A stretch of DNA of 64,000 nt from Candidatus Halobeggiatoa sp. HSG11. GTDB taxonomy: Bacteria > Pseudomonadota > Gammaproteobacteria > Beggiatoales > Beggiatoaceae. Under the pieces are notes generated by a model that saw nothing but the letters and a program-made list of their open reading frames with translations, made no database searches and had not been told where the DNA came from. The stretch spans positions 1 through 64,000 of the forward strand of contig JAUCGL010000006.1 in assembly GCA_030378105.1 (NCBI GenBank), read 5' to 3'. Below are positions 43,930 through 54,443 of the stretch, piece by piece (position 1 is the first letter of the stretch; the number at the start of each line of letters is the position of its first letter). The position numbers were made by a program, and so were the translations under genes.

Positions 43930-46635
43930 TCAATTGATAACAAAATATTCAACATTAGAATATTCACTTTCTCCCATTTCATTATAAGCAGTTACTCCAA
44001 CATAAAAAGTAGCCCCTGAAGGTAATTCTACTGAAAAATCAGTTTGTTGTTCCATATCAATATAATTGATACTAGCAGGACCAGTGTAAGGATAAGGAGC
44101 ATAATATAAAATATAACCAGTAGCTCCAGCAACAGCGTCCCAAGCAGCAGTTACTGTTTTACCAATTTTGTTGAGAGAAAGTTTTGGAGCAGTTGGTATT
44201 GATAACGGTATTTCGCCAGTGGCAACTAAAATTTGTGAAGAAAATGGTGCTAAAGTAACACTATCAGTTATATTTTTGCCAAATAAATCTTGATAAACAA
44301 CTCCTTGTAAAGAAGTGTTTTGAGGGATTTCAGTTGGATTTATTAATAATAAAGATTGCTTTTTAGCATCATTTAATGTCATATTAACTGGCTCCAAACT
44401 AACATCATCTAACCAATAGTTTGCATCATATTCTTGGGTGCTAAATAAAATTTTTCCATATTCCGTTGTAACTGATGACTTGAAAAACATTTCATATTGT
44501 TTAGATTCTTGACTATAAGCAAAAAATCTTTCCTGTAAAATTTGCCAAGTAGTATCTGGTTTAGTATCGTTGAAACGTAATTTTATAGTGCCAAACCCAT
44601 TACCAAGAACAGTAAATTTTAATCTATACCATTGATTTTCAGTTAACTTAAAAGTATTAGGTATCACATTTGCGTTATTAGCACCTTTTTTAAATTCCAT
44701 TTTCAAACTGCCATTATCATGAGAAATAGGCCCTTTCCAATTCGATATGTCAACAGCAAAATCAGGATTGGCAAGCAAATTAGCCCCAACATAAGTAACG
44801 TTATATTCTGGCAGATTAATATTACATTGAACAGAATTCTGATCTTGAGATGAAAATTCTTGTTGCCAATGAGCTAAAGAATAATATTTTTTATTTTTTA
44901 CCAATACAACTTTATTATAAGGATTGCAATACATGTTATTATTAAAACTACCATTATTGCCTTCATTATTTACTTTTAATCCAATTTGGTCTGGTTCAAT
45001 AGCATAGAATAAGTTACCTTCCACAGTATTGTTTTTAGAGGCATTTTTTTTACCTTCAATAAGAAGCTGATTTTTATTATTATATACAATATTATTGCGA
45101 ACTGTTGTATTAATAAATGAATTCAAACGGATACCTTGATGTTGGTTATTGGCAATCGTATTACCTTCTATTACGTTGTTTTTGAAATTGCTATCTGCTC
45201 CAATACCCATACCATAAGAATGATGGTGCATACAGGGAGTTTTATTAGTGCTACCACAACCATTAGATTCATCAACATTGCCTATAGTTTCCAATAAAAA
45301 ATTGCCCCGAATAATATTGCCATCAGAACCAATGTTGATAGCTCCACCATCATTTATAAGAGCTAATGCCTTACGAACTACATTATTTTCAATAACATGA
45401 TTGCCGGCAGATTTTAAATTGATTCCATTCCAACCAACGTTTTCCAAGATATTTTGCCTAACCGTAAAAGCCTTACCAAATACCGCAATTCCTATACCAT
45501 AGCAAACACCTTCATATCTTTCACAATATAAAGGAAACATACCAGTGTTAGTTATATGATTTTTTTCAATAAGACTATTTTTAACATCAAATTTTTTGTC
45601 AGCATTAAGCCCAATAGCAGTATTTAACTGATTATCAAAAACATTATTAGTAACCAATAAATCAGCATTATTCCAAGTAGTTATACCTTTAAAATTATAT
45701 TCAAATTTACAATTTTGGACCACAACATTATTGGAAGAATTGACTTCTACTCCGGCCAAAATAAAATGTTTAAAGGTAAAATTTTGTACTGAACTGTTGT
45801 CTTCATGCCAATAAACACTTAATCCAACCTTGTAAGTTGAACCTTCTACTAATAAATTGTTTGGATTACCCTGTTTTGGATATAGATATACTTTTTTAGT
45901 TTTAGCATCATAATACCATTCGCCCGGATGATCTAACTCTTCCAATTTATCATCTAAAAAATAACCCCATTTTGGTAGTTGTTTACCTAAACCTTTAGCA
46001 GTTATTTTACCGTTGCTATAGCCGGTTATTGGAAAAACTTTATAATACCAACTGTAAGTTCTTATTCGTAAAGTTGCATCTTTCCAGTAATTTTTAGGTT
46101 TATTATATGTAACCAATTGTGGGTCAGTAAAACTGTTATTACCAGCAGTAGCACCAACTTTTAACCAATTTTTTTGAGCTGGCGAATCAACATTAGGATA
46201 ACGGGCAATAGTCATTAACTCACCATTAACAAATAAATGTTCAATGGTATTTTCATTACCTTTTTTATCTTTGGTAATAAATTCAGATACATCAGCAACA
46301 TATACATTGGGACCTATATTTGTTGCCGGTTGCCAATTTGTTATTTGTACACTACCAGCAATTACTGGATTAGCCCCAGTTCCATACGCATCATAACGAG
46401 TTCCAGTGGGAGATTTAAGGATACTAACTGTTCCACGAAAAGTTTCACCACGTTTAAACAAGATAGTAGTGTCATTTTCTAGCTTAGTTGCTTTTAACTT
46501 ATCAATAGTTTGCCAAGCTGTGGCTTCACTTGTGCCATCGTTAGCATCATTGCCAGTTAAACCAGAAATATAATAAGTAGTACTATGAGCAATTAAAGGT
46601 AATAAAAATAATAATGTTAGGATTGTTCTCAACAT
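43930..46635 (-). CDS. Secreted parallel beta-helix protein with CBM-like and FN3 domains
   Basis: 901 aa from the internal ATG that starts a perfect signal peptide (MLRTILTLLFLLPLIAHS); an upstream ATG would put 24 polar residues before it. The mature start (TYYISGLTGNDANDGTSEA) is typical of right-handed beta-helix glycan-active proteins. Parallel beta-helix repeats rich in Asn, with N/V/I-rich rungs such as IENNVV and VRNNIVYN, span about residues 250-570. A beta-sandwich resembling a carbohydrate-binding module (ANPDFAVDISNWKG, about 625-765) and a C-terminal fibronectin type III domain (AAWDAVAGATGYILYY) follow. It probably acts on or binds an extracellular polysaccharide; the substrate is unknown. 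Confidence 0.8.
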   Translation of the reverse strand: MLRTILTLLFLLPLIAHSTTYYISGLTGNDANDGTSEATAWQTIDKLKATKLENDTTILFKRGETFRGTVSILKSPTGTRYDAYGTGANPVIAGSVQITNWQPATNIGPNVYVADVSEFITKDKKGNENTIEHLFVNGELMTIARYPNVDSPAQKNWLKVGATAGNNSFTDPQLVTYNKPKNYWKDATLRIRTYSWYYKVFPITGYSNGKITAKGLGKQLPKWGYFLDDKLEELDHPGEWYYDAKTKKVYLYPKQGNPNNLLVEGSTYKVGLSVYWHEDNSSVQNFTFKHFILAGVEVNSSNNVVVQNCKFEYNFKGITTWNNADLLVTNNVFDNQLNTAIGLNADKKFDVKNSLIEKNHITNTGMFPLYCERYEGVCYGIGIAVFGKAFTVRQNILENVGWNGINLKSAGNHVIENNVVRKALALINDGGAINIGSDGNIIRGNFLLETIGNVDESNGCGSTNKTPCMHHHSYGMGIGADSNFKNNVIEGNTIANNQHQGIRLNSFINTTVRNNIVYNNKNQLLIEGKKNASKNNTVEGNLFYAIEPDQIGLKVNNEGNNGSFNNNMYCNPYNKVVLVKNKKYYSLAHWQQEFSSQDQNSVQCNINLPEYNVTYVGANLLANPDFAVDISNWKGPISHDNGSLKMEFKKGANNANVIPNTFKLTENQWYRLKFTVLGNGFGTIKLRFNDTKPDTTWQILQERFFAYSQESKQYEMFFKSSVTTEYGKILFSTQEYDANYWLDDVSLEPVNMTLNDAKKQSLLLINPTEIPQNTSLQGVVYQDLFGKNITDSVTLAPFSSQILVATGEIPLSIPTAPKLSLNKIGKTVTAAWDAVAGATGYILYYAPYPYTGPASINYIDMEQQTDFSVELPSGATFYVGVTAYNEMGESEYSNVEYFVIN

Positions 46636-46907
46636 AAAATTCTCGAAATTGTTAAAATTTAAATTGTTTGGCAGTGGTCTATGCCTTTTAAGACAAAAAT
46701 CCATCATTTATCTTAAAAATTCAACCAAATTCTTTTACTACCAATATGTTTTTTTAAGGTACATAGAAATTATACATTAAAAATAATATAATAAAAAATA
46801 TTTCGTAATTACTCATTTTCCTTTAAATTAAGAAAAAAAATTTCAAGCATATTTTAAAAGCTAAAAACGTAGTAGCCATCAACTTAAAAATTTAACTCAA
46901 CTAAAAA

Positions 46908-48629
46908 ATGAAAACTATTGTAAGGCGTGATTGTATAACCAACAAATTACCCGACAATTTACATCCGGTCCTTGGGCGAATATTGGCCAATCGTGGTATT
47001 AAAGATATTTCCGAATTAGATTACAGTTTAAAAAATCTACTACCATATTCTGCATTATTAGACATAGATAAAGCTGTTAATTTATTATATAAAGCAATAG
47101 TTAAACAAGACCGAATTTTAATTGTAGCCGACTTTGATGCTGACGGAGCCACCAGTTGCACATTAGCCATCAAAGCCTTAAAACAAATGGGAGCCAACAA
47201 AGTTGGTTTTGTTGTACCTAATCGCAAAGAACATGGTTATGGTTTAAAGCCAGAAATCGTTGAACTAATTGACGAATTACCATTAATGACAACAACAACT
47301 GCTGGAACTGGTTCTGATTTATTGATAACAGTTGACAACGGCATTTCCAGTCATGCTGGGGTTGAAGCTGCTAAGCAGAAAGGTATGCAAGTTATCATCA
47401 CCGATCACCATGAACCGGGTCATAAATTGCCCAACGCTGATGCCATTGTTAATCCTAAACAATCTGGTGACAACTTTCCTAGCAAAAACCTCTGTGGAGT
47501 TGGAGTTATTTTTTATGTTATGTTGGCGTTAAGAGCCTATTTGCGAGATAATAATTGGTTTAATGATATTCCAGAGCCTAATTTGGCTGAATATCTTGAT
47601 TTAGTTGCATTAGGAACTGTGGCTGATGTTGTTAGTTTGGATTATAATAACCGTATTTTAGTTGAACAAGGGCTAAGAAGGATTCGGGCTAATAGCTGTT
47701 GTCCCGGTATTCGAGCTTTGATTCAGGAAGCAAAACGAGATCAACGCAATTTAGTCGCTAGTGATTTAGCTTTTTATCTTGGACCACGTTTGAACGCTGC
47801 CGGACGTATGGATGATATGTCTTATGGCATCGCTTGTTTGCTTTGTGAAGATGATTTTGCCGCCAAGCAACATACAAAACTATTGCAAATTTTCAATCAG
47901 GAACGGCGGCTTGAAGAGGCTAAGATGAATCAAGAAGCAATTGACATGCTGGAAATAGAGGAGGTGGATAATTTTGGCCTCTGTCTGTTAGATGAAAATT
48001 GGCATCAAGGCGTAACTGGAATCCTTGCTTCTCGAATAAAAGACCGCTTGCATCGACCAGTAATAATATTTACTCATGATACGGATACAACAATAAGAGG
48101 TTCAGGGCGTTCAGTTTCTGGAGTCAATATTCGAGACGTTATTGATGCAATAGCAACTAAAAATCCGAGCATGGTAATCCATTTTGGTGGTCACGCTATG
48201 GCAGCCGGTTTAACTATCCAGCGTGATCAATTTGAAATTTTTCAACAGGCTTTTGACAATGAAATAAGTAAATACTTGTCTGCTGAAGAGTTACATGGAG
48301 TTGTTTTAAGTGATGGTGAATTAGCAGCTAACGACTTTAACCAAAAATTAGCCGAAAAGTTACAAAGTGTAACTCCTTGGGGACATGATTTCCCTGAGCC
48401 TATTTTTGATGGTAATTTTGAACTGGTTGACCACAAAATATTAAAAGAGCGTCATTTAAAAATGCGAGTCCGTCCAATTGATGGAGAACAAATGATTGAT
48501 GCAATTGCTTTTAACACTGGAAATATAAAACTTGATACCACTCAAATACAACTTGCTTATAGACTGGAAATAAATGTTTTTCGAGGAAATAAAAGATTGC
48601 AACTTATGGTTGAACATGTTGGAGAATAA
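46908..48629 (+). CDS. recJ: Single-stranded-DNA-specific exonuclease RecJ
   Basis: 573-aa 5'-3' exonuclease of the DHH family, used in recombination and mismatch repair. Motif I IVADFDADGAT (about 72-82), the DHH motif ITDHHEPG (about 164-171), a C-terminal DHHA1 domain with GSGRSVSGVNIRD and FGGHAMAAGLTI, and the RecJ OB domain to the end. Length is normal. ATG start; only AT-rich sequence upstream. Core gene. Confidence 0.96.
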   Translation: MKTIVRRDCITNKLPDNLHPVLGRILANRGIKDISELDYSLKNLLPYSALLDIDKAVNLLYKAIVKQDRILIVADFDADGATSCTLAIKALKQMGANKVGFVVPNRKEHGYGLKPEIVELIDELPLMTTTTAGTGSDLLITVDNGISSHAGVEAAKQKGMQVIITDHHEPGHKLPNADAIVNPKQSGDNFPSKNLCGVGVIFYVMLALRAYLRDNNWFNDIPEPNLAEYLDLVALGTVADVVSLDYNNRILVEQGLRRIRANSCCPGIRALIQEAKRDQRNLVASDLAFYLGPRLNAAGRMDDMSYGIACLLCEDDFAAKQHTKLLQIFNQERRLEEAKMNQEAIDMLEIEEVDNFGLCLLDENWHQGVTGILASRIKDRLHRPVIIFTHDTDTTIRGSGRSVSGVNIRDVIDAIATKNPSMVIHFGGHAMAAGLTIQRDQFEIFQQAFDNEISKYLSAEELHGVVLSDGELAANDFNQKLAEKLQSVTPWGHDFPEPIFDGNFELVDHKILKERHLKMRVRPIDGEQMIDAIAFNTGNIKLDTTQIQLAYRLEINVFRGNKRLQLMVEHVGE

Positions 48630-48694
48630 GCAATCCTTGATTTTTTGAAGAGAGGAAGCAATAACATATAAATTCATATTGTAGAATTATTAAA

Positions 48695-49777
48695 ATGATA
48701 AAAACTTGCCCCGTCAACTCCCATAACGAATGGGACCCACTTGAAGAAGTTATTATTGGGAATTTAGATGGAGCAATATTTCCTGATTGGAATATTATTA
48801 ATAACGCAACTGTTCCACCTACTGAATGGGCAGAAATAGAAAGAAAACTAGGCGGTGGAGGTTATCCCTATCCGTCTGAATTAATGGCAGCAGCTCGTAA
48901 GGATTTAGCTGAATTTATTCATATTTTAGATTCTGAAGGAGTAACTATTCGTCAGATTCAATCAGTTAGTTACGATACTCCTTTTAATACTCCCAATTGG
49001 AAAATTAATAGTGGTTTCTGTGCAGCCAATCCTCGTGACCCATTTATGATAATTGGGAACGAAATCCTTGAAACTCCTATGGCAGACAGAGGCCGTTACT
49101 TTGAAGCATGGGCATATAGAGAGCTGTTTAAAGAATATTTTAAAGCTGGTGCTAAATGGACAGCAGCCCCTAAACCACAGTTATTAGATGCCCTTTATGA
49201 TTGGGATTATACTGTCCCAACCGATAAAGAACCGATGCGGTATGTTATAACAGAATTTGAGCCAGTTTTTGATGCGGCGGATTTTGTACGTTGTGGACGA
49301 GATATATTTTGCCAGCAAAGCAATGTTACTAACAAAATGGGTATTATGTGGTTGCAGCGTCATTTAGGAGATGATTATAAAGTACATGAAATTCATAACC
49401 GTTCACCAGAAGCCATTCATATTGATACAACATTTATGCCGTTAGCTCCGGGCAAAGTACTGGTCAGCCCAGAATATGTTGATGTCAATACATTGCCTAA
49501 CGTTTTGAAAAATTGGGATATTTTAGTAGCTCCTGAACCTGTTCCTCACAATTGCCCTTTGGGAGCAGTCAGTAATTGGATAAGCATTAATGTATTGATG
49601 TTAGATGAACAGCGTATTATAGTTGAAAAAAATCAGGAACCATTGATAAAAGCTTTAAAAAATTGGGGATTTAAACCTATTCCATGTTCATTTGCCGCTT
49701 ATTATCCATTTTTAGGTTCATTCCACTGTGCTACATTAGATGTTCGTAGGCAAGGAGAGTTACAGTCATATTTTTAA
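48695..49777 (+). CDS. Glycine-amidinotransferase-type enzyme
   Basis: 360-aa guanidino-group-modifying enzyme. The N-terminal NSHNEWDPLEEVIIG is the signature of arginine:glycine or related amidinotransferases (also found in lanthionine, cyanotoxin and inosamine-phosphate pathways). The catalytic triad appears as Asp/Glu around FDAADF, His about 242 (AIHIDTTFMPL) and Cys345 (GSFHCATLDV). It transfers an amidino group from arginine to an amine acceptor; the product (guanidinoacetate or another guanidino compound) cannot be fixed from sequence. It is followed 48 bp on by a cupredoxin-like periplasmic protein, with no obvious functional link. Confidence 0.88.
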   Translation: MIKTCPVNSHNEWDPLEEVIIGNLDGAIFPDWNIINNATVPPTEWAEIERKLGGGGYPYPSELMAAARKDLAEFIHILDSEGVTIRQIQSVSYDTPFNTPNWKINSGFCAANPRDPFMIIGNEILETPMADRGRYFEAWAYRELFKEYFKAGAKWTAAPKPQLLDALYDWDYTVPTDKEPMRYVITEFEPVFDAADFVRCGRDIFCQQSNVTNKMGIMWLQRHLGDDYKVHEIHNRSPEAIHIDTTFMPLAPGKVLVSPEYVDVNTLPNVLKNWDILVAPEPVPHNCPLGAVSNWISINVLMLDEQRIIVEKNQEPLIKALKNWGFKPIPCSFAAYYPFLGSFHCATLDVRRQGELQSYF

Positions 49778-49824
49778 ATAACTGATATTATGTCCAAGCC
49801 ATTGTTAAAACGAGTTAAATTAAT

Positions 49825-50550
49825 ATGCGTTATGTAATAATAGTTTTCTTAATAATTCCATTGTCGGTAATTGCACATGATAAATATTCTGTCGTGGAAG
49901 TTGTTAATGGTGCTTCTATAATTGGAAAGGTTACTTTTACTGGTAAAGACCCTGCTCCAAAAACTTATCTGGTTACTAAAGATATGGAGATATGTGGTAT
50001 GGAACGTAAGATTGACTTTGTTAAAGTTAATAAAGATGGCGGACTAACTGATGTTGTTGTTTATTTAGATGGCATAAAAACCGGCAAAAAATTTATTGAA
50101 CATAAAAAACAAATTAAACAAGAAAAATGTGACTATGGGCCAATGCTAAGTGTAGTGAATCAGGGCGAGAATGTTGAAATTATTAATACTGATAAAACTG
50201 CCCATAAAATGCACACTTACGAAATGACTGAGCATGGTAATAAAACTATGTTTAATATAAGCCAACCATTGGGTCAAGATAATACAGTTACTAAAAAATT
50301 CGATGTGCAAGATGGAGTTAGTATAAAAATGCAATGTGACCAACATGAATTTATGCAAGGTTATGTATATATAGCAAAAACTCCATATTATGCACTCGTT
50401 AAAGAAGATGGTAGTTTTTCTATTGATGACATTCCGGCTGGTGAGTATTTTTTAAAAGCTTGGCATAGCAGATTAAAACAACATCCTCAAATGAAAATTG
50501 TTATAAAAAATGGACAAAAGTTAAAGGTTAATCTTGAATATAATAAGTAG
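49825..50550 (+). CDS. Periplasmic cupredoxin-like protein with a carboxypeptidase-regulatory-like domain
   Basis: 241 aa. Signal peptide (about 1-17, ending IA). A cupredoxin-like domain carries a plausible type I copper site: His127 or 130 (TAHKMHTYE) and CDQHEFM (C171, H174, M177). After it comes a short CarboxypepD_reg/PEGA-like beta domain (DGSFSIDDIPAGEYFLKAWH, about 195-241). Such proteins are seen in methylamine-like and multihaem electron-transfer contexts. Here no partner oxidoreductase is next to it. Electron carrier or copper handling is inferred. Confidence 0.78.
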   Translation: MRYVIIVFLIIPLSVIAHDKYSVVEVVNGASIIGKVTFTGKDPAPKTYLVTKDMEICGMERKIDFVKVNKDGGLTDVVVYLDGIKTGKKFIEHKKQIKQEKCDYGPMLSVVNQGENVEIINTDKTAHKMHTYEMTEHGNKTMFNISQPLGQDNTVTKKFDVQDGVSIKMQCDQHEFMQGYVYIAKTPYYALVKEDGSFSIDDIPAGEYFLKAWHSRLKQHPQMKIVIKNGQKLKVNLEYNK

Positions 50551-50623
50551 GTTATAACTATGAGGATAAAGTTATGATTAATAAAGATGCTACTGGTAAA
50601 TATTTTATTTTGTTTTCCTCTTT

Positions 50624-50720
50624 TGTCAGAATCAGGATTTTCAGAATTATAGAATTTTCAGGATAACTTCACAAGTTGATTGGGTTCTATCAATTCTTAT
50701 GCAAATCCTTATTCAAACAA
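50624..50720. repeat. AATCAGGATT/TTCAGGAT-type repeat between convergent genes
   Basis: GTCAGAATCAGGATTTTCAG, then AATTATAGAATTTTCAGGAT and TTCAAACAATTA; the same family occurs around 13240, 13805, 17540 and 40395. Possible transcription stop between the cupredoxin gene and the haemagglutinin gene. Confidence 0.6.
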
Positions 50721-53700
50721 TTATTTTTTACAAGTTGAGAAAGCTAATTTCTCACCTGAATTTTTGGAAACAGTTTTAATTTTGCTATCAGTTTCAGGCA
50801 AATAAGTTGATGGATGATAGTCATAAGGAGTTTGAGGACTACCATTGATTTTCTTAACAAAAAAGCTGCTACCTCGCATACTACATGGTCGCTTCATTAA
50901 GCTACTTGCTTCTACCACTTCATCCGACAACACAACTAAAAAACCTTCCATATTTATGTCAATAGCTTCAATTGCTATCTCACCATCAATTCCTAACTTG
51001 GAAGAAGCACTGATTAAACTATCTGGTGAAGTGATGAATTGCCCTGATTTAATATGAATATTCCCTCCATGTCCTTCATTGGCTTGAGCGATTATTTTGC
51101 CTTGATTCATAACCATGAATTGTGGTTCAGCAATATTTGAATCACCGCCATTACCAATTCCTTCTTGTACACTGGTAGATAGCTGACTTTTATGTAAAAA
51201 AACTAATCCATCAGCATTTATTTTAATACTGCCACCACCGCCACTGACAGAAGCAGTCGCAATTTCACTACCATTATTTAGTTGAATTTCATCAGCATTA
51301 ATAATGATTTGGCCAGCATTACCACCCCGAATCTGTTTTATCCATTTACCATCACTATAAAAAAAATGCTCATAGTTACCCTCACCAGCATCTCTAACCC
51401 CAACAATATCTCCATTTTTTGCTGGTAATATATTGAGTTCCTGCATATTTTGAACTTGAACATGTTCAGTTTCATTATTAACAGGTATCCATTGAGAACC
51501 AGTATAAATAGTTGTTTGAGCATTGTTAATTTGAGCAATATGACCCGGTTGAGCTAATACTAATTTTTCCCTAGCTGGAACATCTGCAACTTCTAATACT
51601 GTTCCAAATTTAACCCAATCGTTACCATCAAACACAAACCTTGTACCATCACTGCCAACATCAACTTGAGTGCCAACAACTAAATCAGTACTATTAGCTA
51701 AATTTTGCAAAGCCACAGTATCAGCAACTTGATAATATCGAACTTGATAGGCTTGTCCCCAAACTATATTGCTACCTGAACCCACTGGTGTAATAATTGT
51801 ATAGACAAAATCTGCTGCTTTACCATTGCCAACATCTTTAACATGAATTTGAGTTCCATTTTTAAATGGTGGTTGAGCATTATCAATAAAATCAACTATA
51901 TTAGTTGAAAAATCAAGCTGTTCCAATACCACTTTATTACTTTCATCAACCTTAATCCAAGTTTCATTAATTGCATCAGAATAAACATACACAAAACGAG
52001 CTGGTTGGCCATTGCCAGCATCTTTCACAATAACTATATCACCATATAAATAACTTAGCTGAACTTGTTGAGCAATTTGTTCTCGTTCAGCAATATTTGC
52101 AGCATGGATAATAGGCATAAAGTTGACTAAAGTATTACCCAGATTGATTTGATAAACCGCTTTACCTTCGCCAATATCCAGCGTTTTAACAACTGTTCCA
52201 GTGTCAATCAAACGATTATCACGTTCAGCTATGGAAGCAAAACTGAATTGATTGACTAAATCACTGTTGGAACGAATCACGGCATTATCGCTTAGTATTA
52301 ATTTTTGAACATTTAAAGTAATAGTTCCAGCTTCACCACCACCTTGATTAGCGGTTGAAATTTGGCCTTTATTACTCAATGTTAGTTGGGGAGTTGATAA
52401 TTCAATTTGACCACTATTGCCACTGTTCATATAACTGCTATTTGAGTGAGAATAAATACCGCTAGTGGATTGATTATAAACTGGCGGATTAAACAAGGTT
52501 AAAAAAGTATATTGTGACCAAGCCGGATCGCTTAAGGAGATTTGTGAACTATCACCATTAATAATAATATTTTCATTAGCTTGAACCTGAATATTACCGC
52601 CGTAACTTTCACTATTGCTACCAGTTTCTATTAAAGCCCCATCCAGAACTGCTACCGAACCAGCATGAATTTGGATATTGCCAGCATCACCAGCATTACC
52701 CATACTGCGAGAGGAAATAACACTACCAAAATTTTGATAATTTTCTCCATAATGATTCACACCAGTTAAAATTAATTTTCCATCAACCTCAAGCATAATA
52801 TTACCAGCCTGACCACTTATTGCAGTTGGGAAATAAGCTCTACTACTTGTATCAATCCGTCCACCATTTTCTAATTTAATATCTTGGGCTTGAATATGAA
52901 TATTAGCAGCATTACCGGTTTGAGTATTTTCAAAAATGGCAGTACTGTTAGCAGTTATACCAGCCGCCAAGCCATATAGTCCACTTGCTCCCCTAACTAT
53001 CAATTGATTATCTACTTGAATATCAATATCACCAGCATTTCCTTTACCAACAGTACCGGTACTTATAACCGCTCCATCTTCTAATTTAATATTATCTGCT
53101 TGAATCGTTATTTTGTTACTATTACCTTGATCTTGAGCGCTAGTCTGTAACCAACTACTGCTTCCATCAGCAGTGACTTTTCCCATATATAATTGACCAG
53201 TTGTAATTTTAATTTGGCCAGTATCACTATTACCATGACTTTCGGTGTGAATGCTACTTGCTTTTTGATTTATATTGCTTGCTTTCAAATGAATATTTCC
53301 ACCATCACCAGCAAATGTATCAGTCCCCCAAGTTCCGGCTACAATAGCACTGTCATTTAATACATTTAGATTATTTTCTGCACTCAAATTTATATTTCCT
53401 CCTCGTCCAGTGCCATAATTATTAGTGGAAAACATTCCGTTGGCTATATATACATTATTAATTTCAATATTTTTGGCTTGTAATTTAATATGGCCAGCAG
53501 TTCCTAGTTGTTGATCCAGTTTGGACATATCACCGCTATCAGTATTTAACGGACTATTATTAATTAAGCGAATGGATTCAGTAGCAACCAGTTTAATATC
53601 CGTACCGTCACCAATATTTTCCGTGCCACCAGTTATTTTGGATAAGTTAGTTAATTCAATATTATTCGCTTGAATATCAATTATTCCACCATTTTGAGTA

Positions 53701-54443
53701 CCTTGAGTACGAGCATAAATATTGCTATTATCCATAACAAATTGGCCAGCCCGAATAAATACGTTCCCTCCACCATCACCACTAGTATCTAATAATGAAT
53801 TATTTGAAATGGTGATATTACCTTCAAGATTGATCTGACCACTGGAAGTAGAAAGTATAGTTTTATCAAAGGTTAAATCTCCACCAATAAGGGAAATAGT
53901 TTGTTGGGTTGGAACAGAGAGATAGCTGTTATTTATTGTTATTGAAGCTGGTGAGTCACTAAGAAAACCAAAGCTTTCAATTGGTGCAACTGTCAACAAA
54001 CTGTCATTCGGATAACGAGCATCAAATCGCCCATTTTCCCCCAATTTTAAATAATCAGCCGTACTTGCATGAAAGCTTCCTTGGATGTCTAATTTAGCAT
54101 TTGGCCCAAACATTATCCCATATGGATTTAAGAAATACATATCGGCATTTGGAATTGTGGAATGAATTAAACCGTCAATATTAGAGGAATTACCTCCAGT
54201 TACACGACTGAGGATATTCTGCACACTGTTTGGCCCAGAAAAAGTTGCTGATTCTGAACTGTTTAAATTGAAGTCTTGGAAACTGTGAAAGAGATTGCCG
54301 CCATGTTGTTGGCCTAAATTGGCTTCGATTTGAAAATCAGAGCCGGGTAAATTAATATGTTGGCCGAGTGTGCCATCGGTGATGACTTCGGCGTTGGATA
54401 AATTACAAATTAGTAATAAAAATACAAATGATTTCTTAAACAT
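50721..54443 (-). CDS. Filamentous-haemagglutinin-type exoprotein (two-partner secretion) with inserted DAG repeats
   Basis: 1240 aa from the ATG after GGGG; a TTG frame starts four codons earlier. Signal peptide (about 1-18) and TPS domain (about 20-145; TLGQHINLPGSDFQIEAN, LFHSFQDFNL, VQNILSRVTGG, NPYGIMFGPNAKLD), then a long beta-helix of haemagglutinin repeats (GGNIHIQA-like rungs). About residues 734-1036 are replaced by roughly six other modules (GDIVIVKDAGNGQ, FVFDGNDWVKF, GDIVGVRDAGEG, YSDGKWIKQ), after which beta-helix rungs resume (GGNAGQIIINAD). The C-terminus (1040-1240) is cysteine-poor and basic. An outer-membrane TpsB transporter is required but none is in the window. Probable surface adhesin or secreted matrix protein. 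Confidence 0.88.
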   Translation of the reverse strand: MFKKSFVFLLLICNLSNAEVITDGTLGQHINLPGSDFQIEANLGQQHGGNLFHSFQDFNLNSSESATFSGPNSVQNILSRVTGGNSSNIDGLIHSTIPNADMYFLNPYGIMFGPNAKLDIQGSFHASTADYLKLGENGRFDARYPNDSLLTVAPIESFGFLSDSPASITINNSYLSVPTQQTISLIGGDLTFDKTILSTSSGQINLEGNITISNNSLLDTSGDGGGNVFIRAGQFVMDNSNIYARTQGTQNGGIIDIQANNIELTNLSKITGGTENIGDGTDIKLVATESIRLINNSPLNTDSGDMSKLDQQLGTAGHIKLQAKNIEINNVYIANGMFSTNNYGTGRGGNINLSAENNLNVLNDSAIVAGTWGTDTFAGDGGNIHLKASNINQKASSIHTESHGNSDTGQIKITTGQLYMGKVTADGSSSWLQTSAQDQGNSNKITIQADNIKLEDGAVISTGTVGKGNAGDIDIQVDNQLIVRGASGLYGLAAGITANSTAIFENTQTGNAANIHIQAQDIKLENGGRIDTSSRAYFPTAISGQAGNIMLEVDGKLILTGVNHYGENYQNFGSVISSRSMGNAGDAGNIQIHAGSVAVLDGALIETGSNSESYGGNIQVQANENIIINGDSSQISLSDPAWSQYTFLTLFNPPVYNQSTSGIYSHSNSSYMNSGNSGQIELSTPQLTLSNKGQISTANQGGGEAGTITLNVQKLILSDNAVIRSNSDLVNQFSFASIAERDNRLIDTGTVVKTLDIGEGKAVYQINLGNTLVNFMPIIHAANIAEREQIAQQVQLSYLYGDIVIVKDAGNGQPARFVYVYSDAINETWIKVDESNKVVLEQLDFSTNIVDFIDNAQPPFKNGTQIHVKDVGNGKAADFVYTIITPVGSGSNIVWGQAYQVRYYQVADTVALQNLANSTDLVVGTQVDVGSDGTRFVFDGNDWVKFGTVLEVADVPAREKLVLAQPGHIAQINNAQTTIYTGSQWIPVNNETEHVQVQNMQELNILPAKNGDIVGVRDAGEGNYEHFFYSDGKWIKQIRGGNAGQIIINADEIQLNNGSEIATASVSGGGGSIKINADGLVFLHKSQLSTSVQEGIGNGGDSNIAEPQFMVMNQGKIIAQANEGHGGNIHIKSGQFITSPDSLISASSKLGIDGEIAIEAIDINMEGFLVVLSDEVVEASSLMKRPCSMRGSSFFVKKINGSPQTPYDYHPSTYLPETDSKIKTVSKNSGEKLAFSTCKK

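Noticed and set aside
50574-50665. Short plus-strand frame MINKDATGKYFILF... after the cupredoxin gene
   Set aside because: Runs straight into the AATCAGGATT repeat; about 30 codons and no conserved features.
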